Source: Bacillus sp. CHD6a (GTDB taxonomy: Bacteria; Bacillota; Bacilli; Bacillales; Bacillaceae_I). Taken from it: a stretch of 64,000 bases of DNA. The stretch lies in assembly GCF_001293645.1 (NCBI RefSeq), contig NZ_LBMD01000001.1, positions 186,001 to 250,000 on the forward strand, in the 5' to 3' direction. The notes under the pieces are model-generated. The model made no database searches. It saw nothing but the letters and a program-made list of their open reading frames with translations, and was not told the origin of the DNA. How positions within the stretch are numbered: the first letter of the stretch is position 1; every line of letters starts with the position of its first letter. Shown in pieces: positions 52,416 to 62,568 of the stretch. The translations under genes were made by a program, and so were the position numbers.

Positions 52416-52937
52416 TTAGTCGGCTAATACTCGGATAAATTCTCTCATGTAGTCTGGAAGGTCTGGTGGTCTTCTGCTGGAGATGATATGACCGTCAACA
52501 ATTACGGCTTCGTCGACCCACTCTGCTCCCGCGTTAATCATATCGTCCTTAATTCCAGGTGTACTTGTAACTTTTTTCCCTTGAAGTATCTTGGCGGAAA
52601 TTAATACCCAGCCTGCATGGCAAATTTGACCGATTGGTTTCTGTTGCTCATCCATCGTTCGAATAAACGTTAAAATATCTTCATATCTACGAAGTTTATC
52701 TGGCGACCATCCTCCAGGAACCAAGATGGCATCATAATCTGCTGGGTCTGCATCCTGAAAAGATATGTCGGATTCAATCGGTACGCCATATTTTCCGATG
52801 TAGGTCGTCCCTGCCTTTTCCCCTGCAATGACCACTTCTGCACCCTCTTCACGCAAACGTAAAACCGGGTACCAAAGCTCCAAGTCCTCAAAATCGTCAC
52901 TTACTAATTGAATAATTTTTTTGTTATGTAATTTCAT
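52416..52937 (-). CDS. PfpI/DJ-1 family protein
   Basis: 173 residues of the DJ-1/PfpI glutamine-amidotransferase-like fold. The nucleophile elbow is GQICHAGWVL (about 104-113) with the Cys, preceded by AILVPGGWSPDKLRRYE (about 71-87), and the acidic residue is in SDDFEDLELWYP near the start. Members act as proteases, glyoxalase-type deglycases or stress chaperones; which applies is not visible. AAGGAGGG lies 7 nt before the ATG, inside a hairpin shared with the end of argH. Confidence 0.88.
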   Translation of the reverse strand: MKLHNKKIIQLVSDDFEDLELWYPVLRLREEGAEVVIAGEKAGTTYIGKYGVPIESDISFQDADPADYDAILVPGGWSPDKLRRYEDILTFIRTMDEQQKPIGQICHAGWVLISAKILQGKKVTSTPGIKDDMINAGAEWVDEAVIVDGHIISSRRPPDLPDYMREFIRVLAD

Positions 52938-52986
52938 AAAAATACCCTCCTTCACAGTAGTATAACTCCATTGTGAACGAGGGTAT
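52937..52986 (-). terminator. Hairpin after argH that includes the PfpI-gene ribosome site
   Basis: Arms 52942-52956 and 52972-52986 pair at 14 of 15 positions with a 15-nt loop; TTTTT follows on the minus strand. It is an argH terminator by form, but its 3' arm contains AAGGAGGG, the ribosome site of the next gene. Read-through transcripts would have that site buried. Confidence 0.78.
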
Positions 52987-52999
52987 CGCGTTTTGCAAA

Positions 53000-54391
53000 T
53001 TATGAAGAAGGTACAGGATCATATATTAGCTTCTCTGCTAATGCTAGCTGACTTTCTACTTGTTCGAAAGATGTCCCACCTTCACTCTTTCTTGCGCGAA
53101 CCACATGTTCTGGCTGAAGCAACTCGAAAATATCATCCGAAAATAGAGGGGAGAATTTCTTATACTCATCTAGTGTTAGGCCTAATAGGTATTTATCCTG
53201 ATTGATGGCATAAAGGACAATTTTCCCGATTATTTCGTGAGCCTGTCTAAATGGCAATCCTTTTGTAACTAAGTAATCGGCAATATCGGTTGCATTTGAG
53301 AAGTCTTGTGAAACCGCAGCATACATCTTTTTATCGTTTACAGTCATCGTTTGAATCATTGGTGCCAGAAGTTTCAAGGAACCAACCAGTGTCTTAACAG
53401 TATCAAACATTCCTTCCTTGTCTTCCTGCATGTCCTTGTTGTAAGCCAAGGGTAACCCTTTTAAGACTGTCAAAAGTCCAACGAGATTTCCATAAACTCT
53501 GCCCGTTTTGGCTCGAAGCAATTCGGGTACATCCGGGTTTTTCTTTTGAGGCATAATACTTGAACCAGTACAGAAAGAATCGTCTAGGTCAATAAATTGA
53601 AATTCTTGACTGGACCATATAACCATTTCTTCTGAAAGACGTGAGATGTGTGTCATGATAAGCGATGCATGAGATAAAAACTCGACGATAAAGTCACGGT
53701 CACTGACGGCATCCATGCTGTTAGGATATATTTTATTGAAACCTAATAAGGAGGCAGTCTGTGCTCGATCTATCGGGAAGGTAGTGCCCGCCAAGGCACC
53801 TGCTCCAAGTGGTGACCAGCTAATTCGCTTTAGGCTGTCTTGTAGACGCTCCTTGTCACGCTCAAACATCCAGAAATATGCCATCAGATGATGGGCAAAT
53901 GACACAGGCTGGGCGCGTTGTAAATGCGTGTAGCCCGGTAAAATCGTTTGTACATTTTCCTTGGACTTTATTAAGAGGGAAATTTGTACATCACGTAGCA
54001 ATAATATGATAGTTTCCGTTTGTTTTTTTAGGTATAAGTGCATATCCGTTGCCACTTGGTCATTGCGGCTTCTTCCGGTGTGAAGTTTTCCTCCTACCGG
54101 ACCAATTTCATCTATTAACAGTTTTTCAATGTTCATATGGATATCTTCATGTGCAACGGAAAATTCCACTTCCCCGGCATTTATCTTATTTTGGATTACT
54201 TGGAGTCCATGTTGGATTGTTTTCGCATCGTCTTCAGGAATTATTTTACATTCACTTAACATTTGTACGTGTGCCATGCTTCCTTGGATATCTTCTAATG
54301 CGAGTTCTTTATCGAAATCAATGGATGCGGTGAATTCTTCTACTAGTTTGTTTGTTTCTTTTGTAAATCTTCCACCCCAGAGTTTTGTCAT
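53000..54391 (-). CDS. argH: Argininosuccinate lyase
   Basis: 463 residues; last step of arginine synthesis, argininosuccinate to arginine and fumarate. Features of the fumarase/aspartase superfamily are [20 protein letters not shown] (about 101-120), [19 protein letters not shown] and the signature [20 protein letters not shown] (about 274-293). Downstream of argG but separated from it by a 451-bp gap holding a dispersed repeat. GGAGG precedes the ATG. A hairpin terminator follows. Confidence 0.97.
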   Translation of the reverse strand: MTKLWGGRFTKETNKLVEEFTASIDFDKELALEDIQGSMAHVQMLSECKIIPEDDAKTIQHGLQVIQNKINAGEVEFSVAHEDIHMNIEKLLIDEIGPVGGKLHTGRSRNDQVATDMHLYLKKQTETIILLLRDVQISLLIKSKENVQTILPGYTHLQRAQPVSFAHHLMAYFWMFERDKERLQDSLKRISWSPLGAGALAGTTFPIDRAQTASLLGFNKIYPNSMDAVSDRDFIVEFLSHASLIMTHISRLSEEMVIWSSQEFQFIDLDDSFCTGSSIMPQKKNPDVPELLRAKTGRVYGNLVGLLTVLKGLPLAYNKDMQEDKEGMFDTVKTLVGSLKLLAPMIQTMTVNDKKMYAAVSQDFSNATDIADYLVTKGLPFRQAHEIIGKIVLYAINQDKYLLGLTLDEYKKFSPLFSDDIFELLQPEHVVRARKSEGGTSFEQVESQLALAEKLIYDPVPSS

Positions 54392-54559
54392 GTTATTGCC
54401 TCCTCTTTCTTAGAGTAAATTGTGATAACCAAGTTGATTGTAGTGGAAGGCGCGCAGACTCCTCGAAAATGCTAACGCATTTTCTTCGTACGATGAAAAG
54501 CTGCCGAAGCCTTCCTTGTCCTACGGGAGGAAGGGACAGGGGAGACCCCTGAAGCGTTG

Positions 54560-54842
54560 GAAGCCACTGAAAAAGACCTTAATTTTAAAATTTTTCTAAA
54601 CACCGCTGTTGATTTCCGCAAAAGGCTTCGCTTTCCTAGGGGCACTGCTGGAGCCTCCTCGGCTACGCCTGCGGGGTCTCCACCTAGCGCTAGCTCCCTC
54701 AGGAGTCTTCGCCTTTTGCTACAATCACCAGCTAGGAATCATAAAAAACTTTACGTTATCAGTTTTTCAGTGGCTTCAAGCGTTGTGAGGAGGCTCCCGG
54801 ACCGCCCGTGGAAAGCGAAGCGCCTGGAACGGAAATCAACAG
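54560..54842. repeat. Dispersed palindromic element, copy 2, between argG and argH
   Basis: Inverted ends GAAGCCACTGAAAAA (54560-54574) and TTTTTCAGTGGCTTC (54763-54777) bound a core shared with copy 1 at 34747. An outer arm extends to 54842, where CGGAAATCAACAG (54830-54842) is a perfect inverted match of CTGTTGATTTCCG (54606-54618). The right edge abuts the argG stop codon (54843). Relative to copy 1 the core carries about 60 extra bases, GC-rich. No coding sequence. The remaining gap bases 54392-54559 hold another inverted pair flanking CGAAGCC/GGAAGG-type arms. Confidence 0.85.
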
Positions 54843-56066
54843 TTAACGTATCAGTACAGTGTCACTTTTTTCTGATTTGTGGATTTCTGCGTAAACTTTT
54901 GTTGGAAGTCCCCATAGTTTGATGAACCCAACTGCTGCATTATGATCAAACATATCTCCTTTGGAATAGGTTGCAAGTTCTTCATTGTAAAGACTGTAGG
55001 GCGATTGGCGTCCAACCACTGTATGATTGCCTTTTTGGAGTTTCACGCGAATTTTACCTGTTACATTTTTCTGTGTCTCTTCAATAAATGCCACGAGTGC
55101 GTTCACTAGAGGAGAATACCAAAGTCCTTCATAAATGACCTTGGCCATTTGCTCATCAATAGAAGCTTTAAACTGGCTAACTTCTCTTGGAAGAGTCAAG
55201 AACTCCAGTTCTTTATGCGCTTGGATAAGGATAAGAGCTGCAGGGTTTTCGTATACTTCTCTTGACTTGATTCCTACCAAGCGATTTTCAATATGATCGA
55301 TTCTTCCAACTCCATGTTTTCCTCCTAACAGATTTAGTTCTTCGATTAAGTCAACAAGTCCCATTTGTTTTTCATTCAAAGCCACGGGTATTCCTTTTTC
55401 GAAACTAATTTCCACATATTCTGGTTGATCTGGGGTCAGTTCAATCGGATTAGTCCAATCAAATGCTGCTTCAGGTGCTTCATTCCAAGGATTCTCCAGT
55501 ACCCCTGCTTCACATGCTCTGCCCCATATATTGGCATCTATGGAGAAAGGATTATCCAGATTAACTGGAATAGGAATATTATGTGTCACCGCATATTCAA
55601 TTTCCTCATCTCTTGTCATTCCCCACTCACGAACTGGCGCAATGACCTTTAAATTTGGATTTAGCGCTTGAATGGAAACTTCAAAACGAACTTGATCGTT
55701 TCCTTTCCCAGTACAACCATGTGCCACTGCTACTGCTCCTTCTTCCTCAGCGACTTGAACAAGCAGCTTAGATATTAATGGACGAGACAACGCCGATGAC
55801 AATGGATACTTACCTTCATACATCGCATTCGATTTTAATGCAGGTACAATATAATCTTTGGCTAACATCTCTTTTGCATCAATCATAATAGCTTTGATTG
55901 CACCAACATCGAGAGCCTTTTGTTTAATGGATTCCAAATCCTTCCCCTCACCAACATCAAGACCCAGTGCAATGACATCATAGCCATATTTCTCTTGTAA
56001 CCATTTAACAGAAACAGAAGTATCAAGTCCCCCTGAATATGCCAAAACCACTTTTTCTTTCTTCAT
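54843..56066 (-). CDS. argG: Argininosuccinate synthase
   Basis: 407 residues; joins citrulline and aspartate with ATP. The ATP-binding N terminus is [18 protein letters not shown] (about 6-23, with SGGLDTS), and other conserved blocks are [14 protein letters not shown] (about 115-128), KVIAPVREW and [10 protein letters not shown]-type [12 protein letters not shown] (about 176-187). AAGGAGGA precedes the ATG. A 66-bp gap after argF holds a candidate ARG box, so argG may be both read through from argF and separately initiated. The stop codon is immediately followed by a dispersed repeat. Confidence 0.97.
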   Translation of the reverse strand: MKKEKVVLAYSGGLDTSVSVKWLQEKYGYDVIALGLDVGEGKDLESIKQKALDVGAIKAIMIDAKEMLAKDYIVPALKSNAMYEGKYPLSSALSRPLISKLLVQVAEEEGAVAVAHGCTGKGNDQVRFEVSIQALNPNLKVIAPVREWGMTRDEEIEYAVTHNIPIPVNLDNPFSIDANIWGRACEAGVLENPWNEAPEAAFDWTNPIELTPDQPEYVEISFEKGIPVALNEKQMGLVDLIEELNLLGGKHGVGRIDHIENRLVGIKSREVYENPAALILIQAHKELEFLTLPREVSQFKASIDEQMAKVIYEGLWYSPLVNALVAFIEETQKNVTGKIRVKLQKGNHTVVGRQSPYSLYNEELATYSKGDMFDHNAAVGFIKLWGLPTKVYAEIHKSEKSDTVLIR

Positions 56067-56101
56067 ACGATCTCCTCCTTGAGTATAAAAATCTATGTTG
56101 T

Positions 56102-56115
56102 TGTATTTTTATGCA
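56102..56115. promoter_or_regulatory. Candidate ARG box (AhrC/ArgR) upstream of argG
   Basis: On the minus strand TGCATAAAAATACA fits the palindromic TGNATNNNNATNCA core of Bacillus ARG boxes. It lies 36-49 bp before the argG start, in the argF-argG gap. AhrC with arginine would repress from here. Confidence 0.6.
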
Positions 56116-56132
56116 TTTTCATGTAAAAAAAT

Positions 56133-57107
56133 TTAGTTTCCTAACAAAGCCTTCAAAATGGCTTTTTGTGCATGAAGTCTGTTTTCTGCTTCATCAAATA
56201 CTACAGAATGGGTTCCATCAATTATTTCAGCGGTTACTTCTTCACCGCGGTGTGCTGGCAGGCAATGCAAGAAGATGAAATCGTCCTTTGCATATTTGCA
56301 AAGCTCACTGTTTACTTGATAAGGCGCAAATACTTTAAGTCTTTCTTCCGTTTCTGATTCTTGCCCCATGCTGGTCCAGACATCTGTTACTACTACATCC
56401 GCATTCTTTATCAATTCGACAGGGCATTTTCCCACCTGAATAGAAGAACCTGTTATGAGTGCTTCCTTCTTCATAGCATTAAGAATGGTCGGATCAGGTT
56501 CAAAACCATTAGGACATGCTATGGAAATGTGCATTCCGACTTTTACTGTACCTTCTATTAAAGAATGAGACATATTATTGTTTGCATCGCCCAAGTAACA
56601 TAACTTTAAGCCTTTTAGCTTCCCTTTGTGCTCCTTGATGGTCAAAAGATCTGCCAAGACTTGAGCTGGGTGATGGGAATCAGTTAGACCGTTTATTATT
56701 GGTACGTTTGAATGAAGTGCAAACTCTTCTAATGTTTGATGGTCGAATGTGCGTATCATCAATCCGTCTACATAACGGGACAAAACTTTTGCCGTATCTG
56801 CGGGTGACTCTCCCCGCCCTAATTGAATATCATTGGAGCTTAGGAAAATTGCATGACCTCCTAATTGCAGCATGGCGACTTCAAACGATACTCTTGTTCT
56901 TGTAGAAGCCTTTTCAAAAAGCATGGCAAGCACTTTTCCTTGTAAGAATGAGTGAGGTATTCCCTCTTTTTGATATTTTTTTAGTTTAATAGCATCTTCT
57001 AATAGAAAATGGATGTCTTTTTGTGTAAAGGATCCTAGTGTCAAAAAATGAGATTGACTAACATGATAGGTCTCCTTGTTCGTTTCCCATTTTAGTACAC
57101 TTTGCAT
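56133..57107 (-). CDS. argF: Ornithine carbamoyltransferase
   Basis: 324 residues; forms citrulline from ornithine and carbamoyl phosphate. The carbamoyl-phosphate site STRTR is at 68-72, and HPAQVLADL, the ornithine loop near DVWTSMGQE, and FLHCLPAHRGEEV (about 271-283, with the catalytic Cys) are all present. Its ATG overlaps the carB end by 16 bp with GAGG 10 nt upstream, so the two are translationally coupled. It is the last gene of the argJBD-carAB-argF run. Confidence 0.96.
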   Translation of the reverse strand: MQSVLKWETNKETYHVSQSHFLTLGSFTQKDIHFLLEDAIKLKKYQKEGIPHSFLQGKVLAMLFEKASTRTRVSFEVAMLQLGGHAIFLSSNDIQLGRGESPADTAKVLSRYVDGLMIRTFDHQTLEEFALHSNVPIINGLTDSHHPAQVLADLLTIKEHKGKLKGLKLCYLGDANNNMSHSLIEGTVKVGMHISIACPNGFEPDPTILNAMKKEALITGSSIQVGKCPVELIKNADVVVTDVWTSMGQESETEERLKVFAPYQVNSELCKYAKDDFIFLHCLPAHRGEEVTAEIIDGTHSVVFDEAENRLHAQKAILKALLGN

Positions 57108-60100
57108 AAATATTCAACCTCACTTTTTTGGTTATTTATATAATCTTTTATAGTTTGATAATTTTGTTGTATAGTATCGTTCAGCATGATTGCTTGTTGA
57201 GCGGTTTCTAAACATGTAAAAGTTTTTATTCCGTTCATTGTGCATAATGCTCGGTACTTTGCTCCATTACGTAATTGATCTCTTCCAATGGTAGGAATGA
57301 TAATTGCCGCAGTAAACTTTTCCGTTTTCAATGTAATATCTATTTCCTTTTGCAAAATGGTTCTCACTTTTATATTATTTTCTTTTAAAAAATCAGCTGT
57401 CCCTTTTGTAGCAATGATAGAAAATCCTTTGTTGACTAGTTCCAACATGAGAGGAAGAGCATATGTTTTTTCACGATCTGCAATGGAGCAAAAAATCATC
57501 TTTTCTTCTTGCATGAGCGAAAATGGGCTTTTTTTCCCAAGGAACAATGCTTTACTCATCGCCTCTTCTAAAGTCATGCCAAGTCCGACAATTTCTCCAG
57601 TAGACTTCATTTCAGGTCCTAATACATGATCCACGTCCTTTAGTTTAGAATCTGAAAAGACAGGTGCTTTGACCGTCCAAAAATCAGGATTCTCTTTTAG
57701 GCCAATTTGACTAAGTTTCTCACCCAATTGCACTCTAATTGCCAGTTCTATCATTGGTACATTCGTCACTTTACTAACAATAGGGACTGTTCTGGAAGCC
57801 CTTGGGTTTACTTCTAAGCAATAGATAATGTCTCCGGATAGGACAAATTGGATATTGGCCATTCCTATTATTTTTGCAGCCTTACAAATTTTTCTTGTGT
57901 ATTCGGTTAGTCGTTCTTTCACATGTTCTGCCAGGGAAATAGGTGGAAGAACGGCTAGGCTGTCACCTGAATGAATTCCTGCCTTTTCAATGTGTTCCAC
58001 TATTGCTGGGATATATATGTTATCTCCATCTGATATTACATCCAGTTCACATTCAAGACCCGGAACATACCGATCGACCAACAAAGGCCATATGGTGTCA
58101 TTATTTTGGTGTGTTTGTCTGAATTGATTTAATTCTTTTTCATTAAAAAGTGTATACATGGATTGCCCACCTATCACATAAGATGGACGCACCAATACAG
58201 GATACCCGATAGTATTCGCTGCTGCCTGCAATTGGTTGTGGTGGTCCACCATCATCCCTTCAATATGGGGAATACCAACTGATTCCAATAAAGAATAGAA
58301 GTGTGATCTGTCCTCAAGTTTATCAATTGATTCGATGCTCGTTCCTGCAATGTTGACACCAAAACTTTTTAGACCTTCTGCAAGGTTGAGGGCAGTCTGA
58401 CCACCAAATTGAACAAAGACCAGATCAATCTTTTCCTTTTGAATGATGGGTAATATATCCTCTACTGTAATAGGTTCAAAATAAAGTTTATCAGCTACCG
58501 AAAAGTCTGTGCTGACGGTTTCAGGGTTGTTGTTTACGACGATGGTTTCATATCCTGCTTTCTTCAGGGCTTTTACGGCATGAACTGAGCAATAATCAAA
58601 TTCAATTCCTTGACCGATACGGATTGGACCGGAACCTATAATAAGTGCTTTGTTGTTTTGACTGACTTCTACTTCATCCCCTCCATTGTAAGTGGAATAG
58701 TAGTAAGGAGTTATAGCCTCAAATTCAGCTGCACACGTGTCAACCAGTTTATAGGAAGGAAAGATATTGTGGTCTTTCATAAGGAACGCTAATTCTTCAT
58801 GGTTGCAACCTAACAAGGCACACAGTCTGTCATTACTGATATTATGTCGTTTTGCTATTTTTAAAGTCTCAAGGGACAACGTATCCAAACTGTTGGTTGA
58901 AAGGACTTGTTCGAGTATTACCATTTGTTGTAGTTTATGAAGGAACCATTTATCAACAGAAGTTACTTCATGTATAGACTCTAATGAAACACACTGTCTA
59001 AATGCATGAGTGATGGCAAAAAGTCTTAAATGCGTTGGTTCCTTGACTAATCCCATCCATTGAGCCTCATTCATATTTTCCATTAAAGGGTGGGTAATAC
59101 CGTTTACTTTCATCTCCAAAGAGCGTAGCCCTTTATTTAATGCGCCTTCAAAGGTACGGTCGATTGCAAGTACCTCACCGGTTGCTTTCATTTGTGTACT
59201 TAATGTTGCATCCGCTTCTGGAAATTTATCAAATGGAAACCTTGGTAACTTCACTACAACATAATCAAGCGCAGGTTCAAAGGAAGCAAAGGTAGAGCCT
59301 GTAATTGGATTTTTAATTTCGTCCAGGTGGTAACCTACTGCACACTTGGCTGCCATTCTTGCAATCGGATAACCGGTTGCCTTTGATGCAAGAGCGGATG
59401 AACGGCTTACCCGAGGATTCACCTCGATAATATAGTAATTGTCTGACTGTGGATCCATAGCAAATTGAATATTACAGCCTCCGACAATCTTTAAGTTTCT
59501 GATGATTTTTAGACTTGCATTTCTTAGTAGCTGATATTGTCTATCGGTTAATGTTTGGGATGGAGCCACTACAATAGAATCTCCTGTATGAACGCCTACC
59601 GGATCAAAATTTTCCATGTTACAAACGATAATGCACGTATCGTTATCATCACGCATCACCTCGTACTCCACTTCTTTCCAGCCTTTTATACTTCTTTCCA
59701 CCAATACTTGACCTATGGGACTCAGGCTTAATCCATTTTTCAGTATAGTTTCAAACTCATTGTCGTTATAAGCAAAGCCACCACCTTCTCCGCCTAAAGT
59801 GTATGCCGGTCTGATGATAAGCGGGTAACCGATTTTCTTTACAAATTCAAACCCTTCTCTTAGAGAATGGACTATTTGGGATTCTGGAACTGGCTCTTTC
59901 AACTCCATCATTAGTTTTCGGAACAGTTCTCGGTCTTCTCCCTGTTGAATGGAGTGAACGGATGTTCCAAGGACTGACACATTATGTTTTTTCAAGATAT
60001 CTGTGCCCGAAAGCGCTACTATCAAGTTTAATGCCGTTTGCCCGCCGAGGGTTCCAATAATTCCATCAGGCTGCTCTTTTTCGATTATTTTCTCTAAACA

Positions 60101-60316
60101 TTCCACTGTTAAAGGTTCCATATAAACCTTATCTGCAATATCAACATCCGTCATGATAGTCGCAGGATTGTTGTTTACAAGGACCACTTCAATCCCCTCT
60201 TCTTTCAGGGCAAGGCAAGCTTGTGTTCCGGCATAGTCAAACTCAGCTGCTTGACCGATAACAATCGGTCCTGACCCGATTACCAACACTTTTTTTATGG
60301 TTTTGTTAAATGGCAT
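57092..60316 (-). CDS. carB: Carbamoyl-phosphate synthase large subunit, arginine type
   Basis: 1074 residues. Two homologous ATP-grasp halves are visible, each opening with a GSGPIxIGQ motif (VLVIGSGPIVIGQAAEFDY at 9-27 and ALIIGSGPIRIGQGIEFDY near 560). Grasp-domain markers include RPAYTLGGEGGG and RPSYVIGGQSMY, with VNPRVSRSSALASKATGYPIA. The C-terminal methylglyoxal-like allosteric domain ends GLEYLCKVY-like. With carA inside an arg operon it is the arginine-specific synthase, distinct from a pyrimidine one. It overlaps carA by 11 bp and argF by 16 bp. Confidence 0.96.
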   Translation of the reverse strand: MPFNKTIKKVLVIGSGPIVIGQAAEFDYAGTQACLALKEEGIEVVLVNNNPATIMTDVDIADKVYMEPLTVECLEKIIEKEQPDGIIGTLGGQTALNLIVALSGTDILKKHNVSVLGTSVHSIQQGEDRELFRKLMMELKEPVPESQIVHSLREGFEFVKKIGYPLIIRPAYTLGGEGGGFAYNDNEFETILKNGLSLSPIGQVLVERSIKGWKEVEYEVMRDDNDTCIIVCNMENFDPVGVHTGDSIVVAPSQTLTDRQYQLLRNASLKIIRNLKIVGGCNIQFAMDPQSDNYYIIEVNPRVSRSSALASKATGYPIARMAAKCAVGYHLDEIKNPITGSTFASFEPALDYVVVKLPRFPFDKFPEADATLSTQMKATGEVLAIDRTFEGALNKGLRSLEMKVNGITHPLMENMNEAQWMGLVKEPTHLRLFAITHAFRQCVSLESIHEVTSVDKWFLHKLQQMVILEQVLSTNSLDTLSLETLKIAKRHNISNDRLCALLGCNHEELAFLMKDHNIFPSYKLVDTCAAEFEAITPYYYSTYNGGDEVEVSQNNKALIIGSGPIRIGQGIEFDYCSVHAVKALKKAGYETIVVNNNPETVSTDFSVADKLYFEPITVEDILPIIQKEKIDLVFVQFGGQTALNLAEGLKSFGVNIAGTSIESIDKLEDRSHFYSLLESVGIPHIEGMMVDHHNQLQAAANTIGYPVLVRPSYVIGGQSMYTLFNEKELNQFRQTHQNNDTIWPLLVDRYVPGLECELDVISDGDNIYIPAIVEHIEKAGIHSGDSLAVLPPISLAEHVKERLTEYTRKICKAAKIIGMANIQFVLSGDIIYCLEVNPRASRTVPIVSKVTNVPMIELAIRVQLGEKLSQIGLKENPDFWTVKAPVFSDSKLKDVDHVLGPEMKSTGEIVGLGMTLEEAMSKALFLGKKSPFSLMQEEKMIFCSIADREKTYALPLMLELVNKGFSIIATKGTADFLKENNIKVRTILQKEIDITLKTEKFTAAIIIPTIGRDQLRNGAKYRALCTMNGIKTFTCLETAQQAIMLNDTIQQNYQTIKDYINNQKSEVEYLCKVY

Positions 60317-61379
60317 ATGGCATTACTCCTGTTTTCTCATGGATGATAGTTAAAAATTTCTCAAATATATAATTGGTATCCTGCGGTCCAGGGTGTGCTT
60401 CTGGATGAAATTGAACACTTAGAGCAGGATAATTTTTAAGTTGAAGACCTTCCACTGTGCCATCGTTTATATTTTTATAGGTAATAGAAAAGACTTCTAG
60501 ATTAATAGTATCTTCTTTGACGTTATAGCTGTGATTTTGAGCCGTGATATACACTTTACCTGTTGCAAGATCTTTTACAGGGTGATTACCCCCTCTATGT
60601 CCAAAAAGCAACTTTTCTGTTTTTGCACCAAATGCCATAGCTAACAATTGATGTCCAAGGCAGATTCCAAGTGTCGGGAATTTTTCTGCAATCTTTTTAA
60701 TTTTTGGCAGGTGATTCTTCAACACTTCTGGATTTCCGGGACCATTGCTTAATAACACACCATCAGGTTGAAGGATTTCTACCTCTTCCAGGCTTGTGGT
60801 AAATGGTACAATTGTAACCTGACAGTTTGCATGGAGCAACGCTTCTAATATTGACTTTTTATATCCATAATCCAACAGAACAATATGAGGACCTGCTCCG
60901 GGATAGCTTTTTATAATGGAAGTGGAGACCAATTCCACCCAATTTTCTGGAACCAATTCATCAGGGAAATCTTTTATAGAATCTGTAATAAACCCTTTTA
61001 CAGATCCCTGTTTTCGGATGGTTTTAACAAGCTCTCTTGTATCCACATGACAAAGTCCACTGATTCCCATCTTTTCCAAAAGTTCAGGTGTTCCTACCTC
61101 AGAAGAGTAATGATTAGGCAAATGACACGCCTCTCCCATGACTACTCCTTTTGCACATATATTTTCCGCTTCATAATCTTGTGGGTTAAAGCCATAATTT
61201 CCGATTAAAGGATAACAAAAGACGATAATTTGGCCTGCATAGGAGGGATCTGACATGATCTCCTGATATCCTGTCATACTGGTGTTAAAAACCACTTCCC
61301 CTATCGCATCCCTTTTACTTCCTATTAATCTACCGGGGAAGACTTCCCCTGTCTCTAAAACTAAATATCCATTATCCAT
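60306..61379 (-). CDS. carA: Carbamoyl-phosphate synthase small subunit, arginine type
   Basis: 357 residues; supplies ammonia from glutamine to CarB. The C-terminal class I glutamine amidotransferase domain has the nucleophile Cys in LGICLGHQLLAMAFG (about 255) and the His/Glu pair in SVQFHPEAHPGPQDT. The N-terminal domain (MDNGYLVLETGEVFPGRL) is the CarA-specific region. The ATG at 61379 has GGGGAGG 6 nt upstream and overlaps the argD end by 8 bp; an upstream frame to 61427 lies in argD. Confidence 0.95.
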   Translation of the reverse strand: MDNGYLVLETGEVFPGRLIGSKRDAIGEVVFNTSMTGYQEIMSDPSYAGQIIVFCYPLIGNYGFNPQDYEAENICAKGVVMGEACHLPNHYSSEVGTPELLEKMGISGLCHVDTRELVKTIRKQGSVKGFITDSIKDFPDELVPENWVELVSTSIIKSYPGAGPHIVLLDYGYKKSILEALLHANCQVTIVPFTTSLEEVEILQPDGVLLSNGPGNPEVLKNHLPKIKKIAEKFPTLGICLGHQLLAMAFGAKTEKLLFGHRGGNHPVKDLATGKVYITAQNHSYNVKEDTINLEVFSITYKNINDGTVEGLQLKNYPALSVQFHPEAHPGPQDTNYIFEKFLTIIHEKTGVMPYAI

Positions 61380-62568
61380 GTTCTGCCTCCCCGTATTGCT
61401 GTAATACCTTGATGAACTTTTGAACAAAAGTGATTACTTCTTTTTGTGAGATTGTTAAAGGAGGAAGCAGTCTTACCACGTTTGGACCGGCAGGTAGTAG
61501 TAATAGTTTTTCTTCTAATGCGATTTTGACGATATCAATCGCGTCTCCATTTATCTCCAAACCAATCAGCATGCCCTTTCCCCTTTTTTCTTTGATAAAG
61601 AAAAAATCAGCTAGTAGATTTTCAAGCTGTGTATGCAGGAACTCGCTCTGCGTTGCAACATTTTTCAAAAAACTTTCTTCACTGACAATCTTTAACGTTT
61701 CAAATCCTGCTGTACATGCTAACGGGTTCCCGCCAAAAGTACTTCCATGCATGCCAGGTTTAAAGGCAGCAGCTACCTCTTCTTTAGCAAGCATCGCACC
61801 AATCGGAAAACCAGAGCCCAGCCCTTTGGCAAGCGTCATGATATCTGGTTCCACATTGTACTGTTCATATAAAAACAAGCTTCCTGTACGACCCATCCCC
61901 GTCTGCACCTCATCAACTACGAGTAATATTCCATTCTCCTTACATATAGTAGACAGCTCTTTTACCCAGTCAGGGTCTGCCGGTACCACTCCCCCCTCGC
62001 CTTGGAGAAGTTCTAACATGACAGCGGTTGGATCCAGTTCTCTTATGGTTTGGAGAGAATGGTAATCGTTATAAGGAAGATGGATAAATCCTTCAGGCAT
62101 TGGATCAAATCCAGACTTAATTTTTTCTTGACCTGTTGCAGCCACTGTAGCCAGAGTTCTTCCGTGAAAGCTTTGTTGAAATGTCACAATGCTCGCTTGC
62201 TTTTTACGATTGTTATTGGCATATGCCCTAACAAGCTTAATAGCAGCCTCATTTGCCTCTGCACCGCTATTACAGAAAAAAACTTGTTGAAAGCAGGATT
62301 TTTCCACCAGTAGGCGGGCAAGTTCTTGCTGTTTTGGAACATGATAAAGGTTGGACGTATGCCAAAGATTGGACAGTTGTTTTTCAAGAGCTTTTTGAAC
62401 TTGAGGTGGACAATGGCCAAGATTACATGTTGCAATTCCCGAAGTGAAATCGAGATACGCTTCATTTCTGTCAGACCAGACAGTTGTTCCTTTACCTTTT
62501 TGTATAGATAAAGGCAGCCTGCTGTATGTATTCATTATTGGTGAGTAATCAGTAGCAGATTTAGACAC
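61372..62568 (-). CDS. argD: Acetylornithine aminotransferase
   Basis: About 398 residues of class III PLP aminotransferases; makes N-acetylornithine from the semialdehyde. Features are YLDFTSGIATCNLGH, FCNSGAEANEAAIKL (about 95-109), LLVVDEVQTGMGRTG (about 210-224) and the PLP lysine in IMTLAKGLGSGFPIGAM (about 245). I use the GTG at 62568, with GGAG just upstream, giving an 8-bp overlap with argB; ATG codons at 62589 or further in (near residue 12) are alternatives. Confidence 0.94.
   Translation of the reverse strand: MSKSATDYSPIMNTYSRLPLSIQKGKGTTVWSDRNEAYLDFTSGIATCNLGHCPPQVQKALEKQLSNLWHTSNLYHVPKQQELARLLVEKSCFQQVFFCNSGAEANEAAIKLVRAYANNNRKKQASIVTFQQSFHGRTLATVAATGQEKIKSGFDPMPEGFIHLPYNDYHSLQTIRELDPTAVMLELLQGEGGVVPADPDWVKELSTICKENGILLVVDEVQTGMGRTGSLFLYEQYNVEPDIMTLAKGLGSGFPIGAMLAKEEVAAAFKPGMHGSTFGGNPLACTAGFETLKIVSEESFLKNVATQSEFLHTQLENLLADFFFIKEKRGKGMLIGLEINGDAIDIVKIALEEKLLLLPAGPNVVRLLPPLTISQKEVITFVQKFIKVLQQYGEAEHG

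Noticed and set aside
54557-54922. 121-codon plus-strand frame across the argG-argH gap
   Set aside because: It runs through a dispersed palindromic repeat into the antisense of argG and changes with the repeat, so it is not a gene.
56067-56132. T-box or riboswitch before argG
   Set aside because: Only 66 bp, with no specifier stem, T-box sequence or known aptamer core; an AhrC-type operator explains the signal better.
61430-62065. 211-codon plus-strand frame
   Set aside because: Shadow of argD, which has clear PLP motifs on the minus strand.
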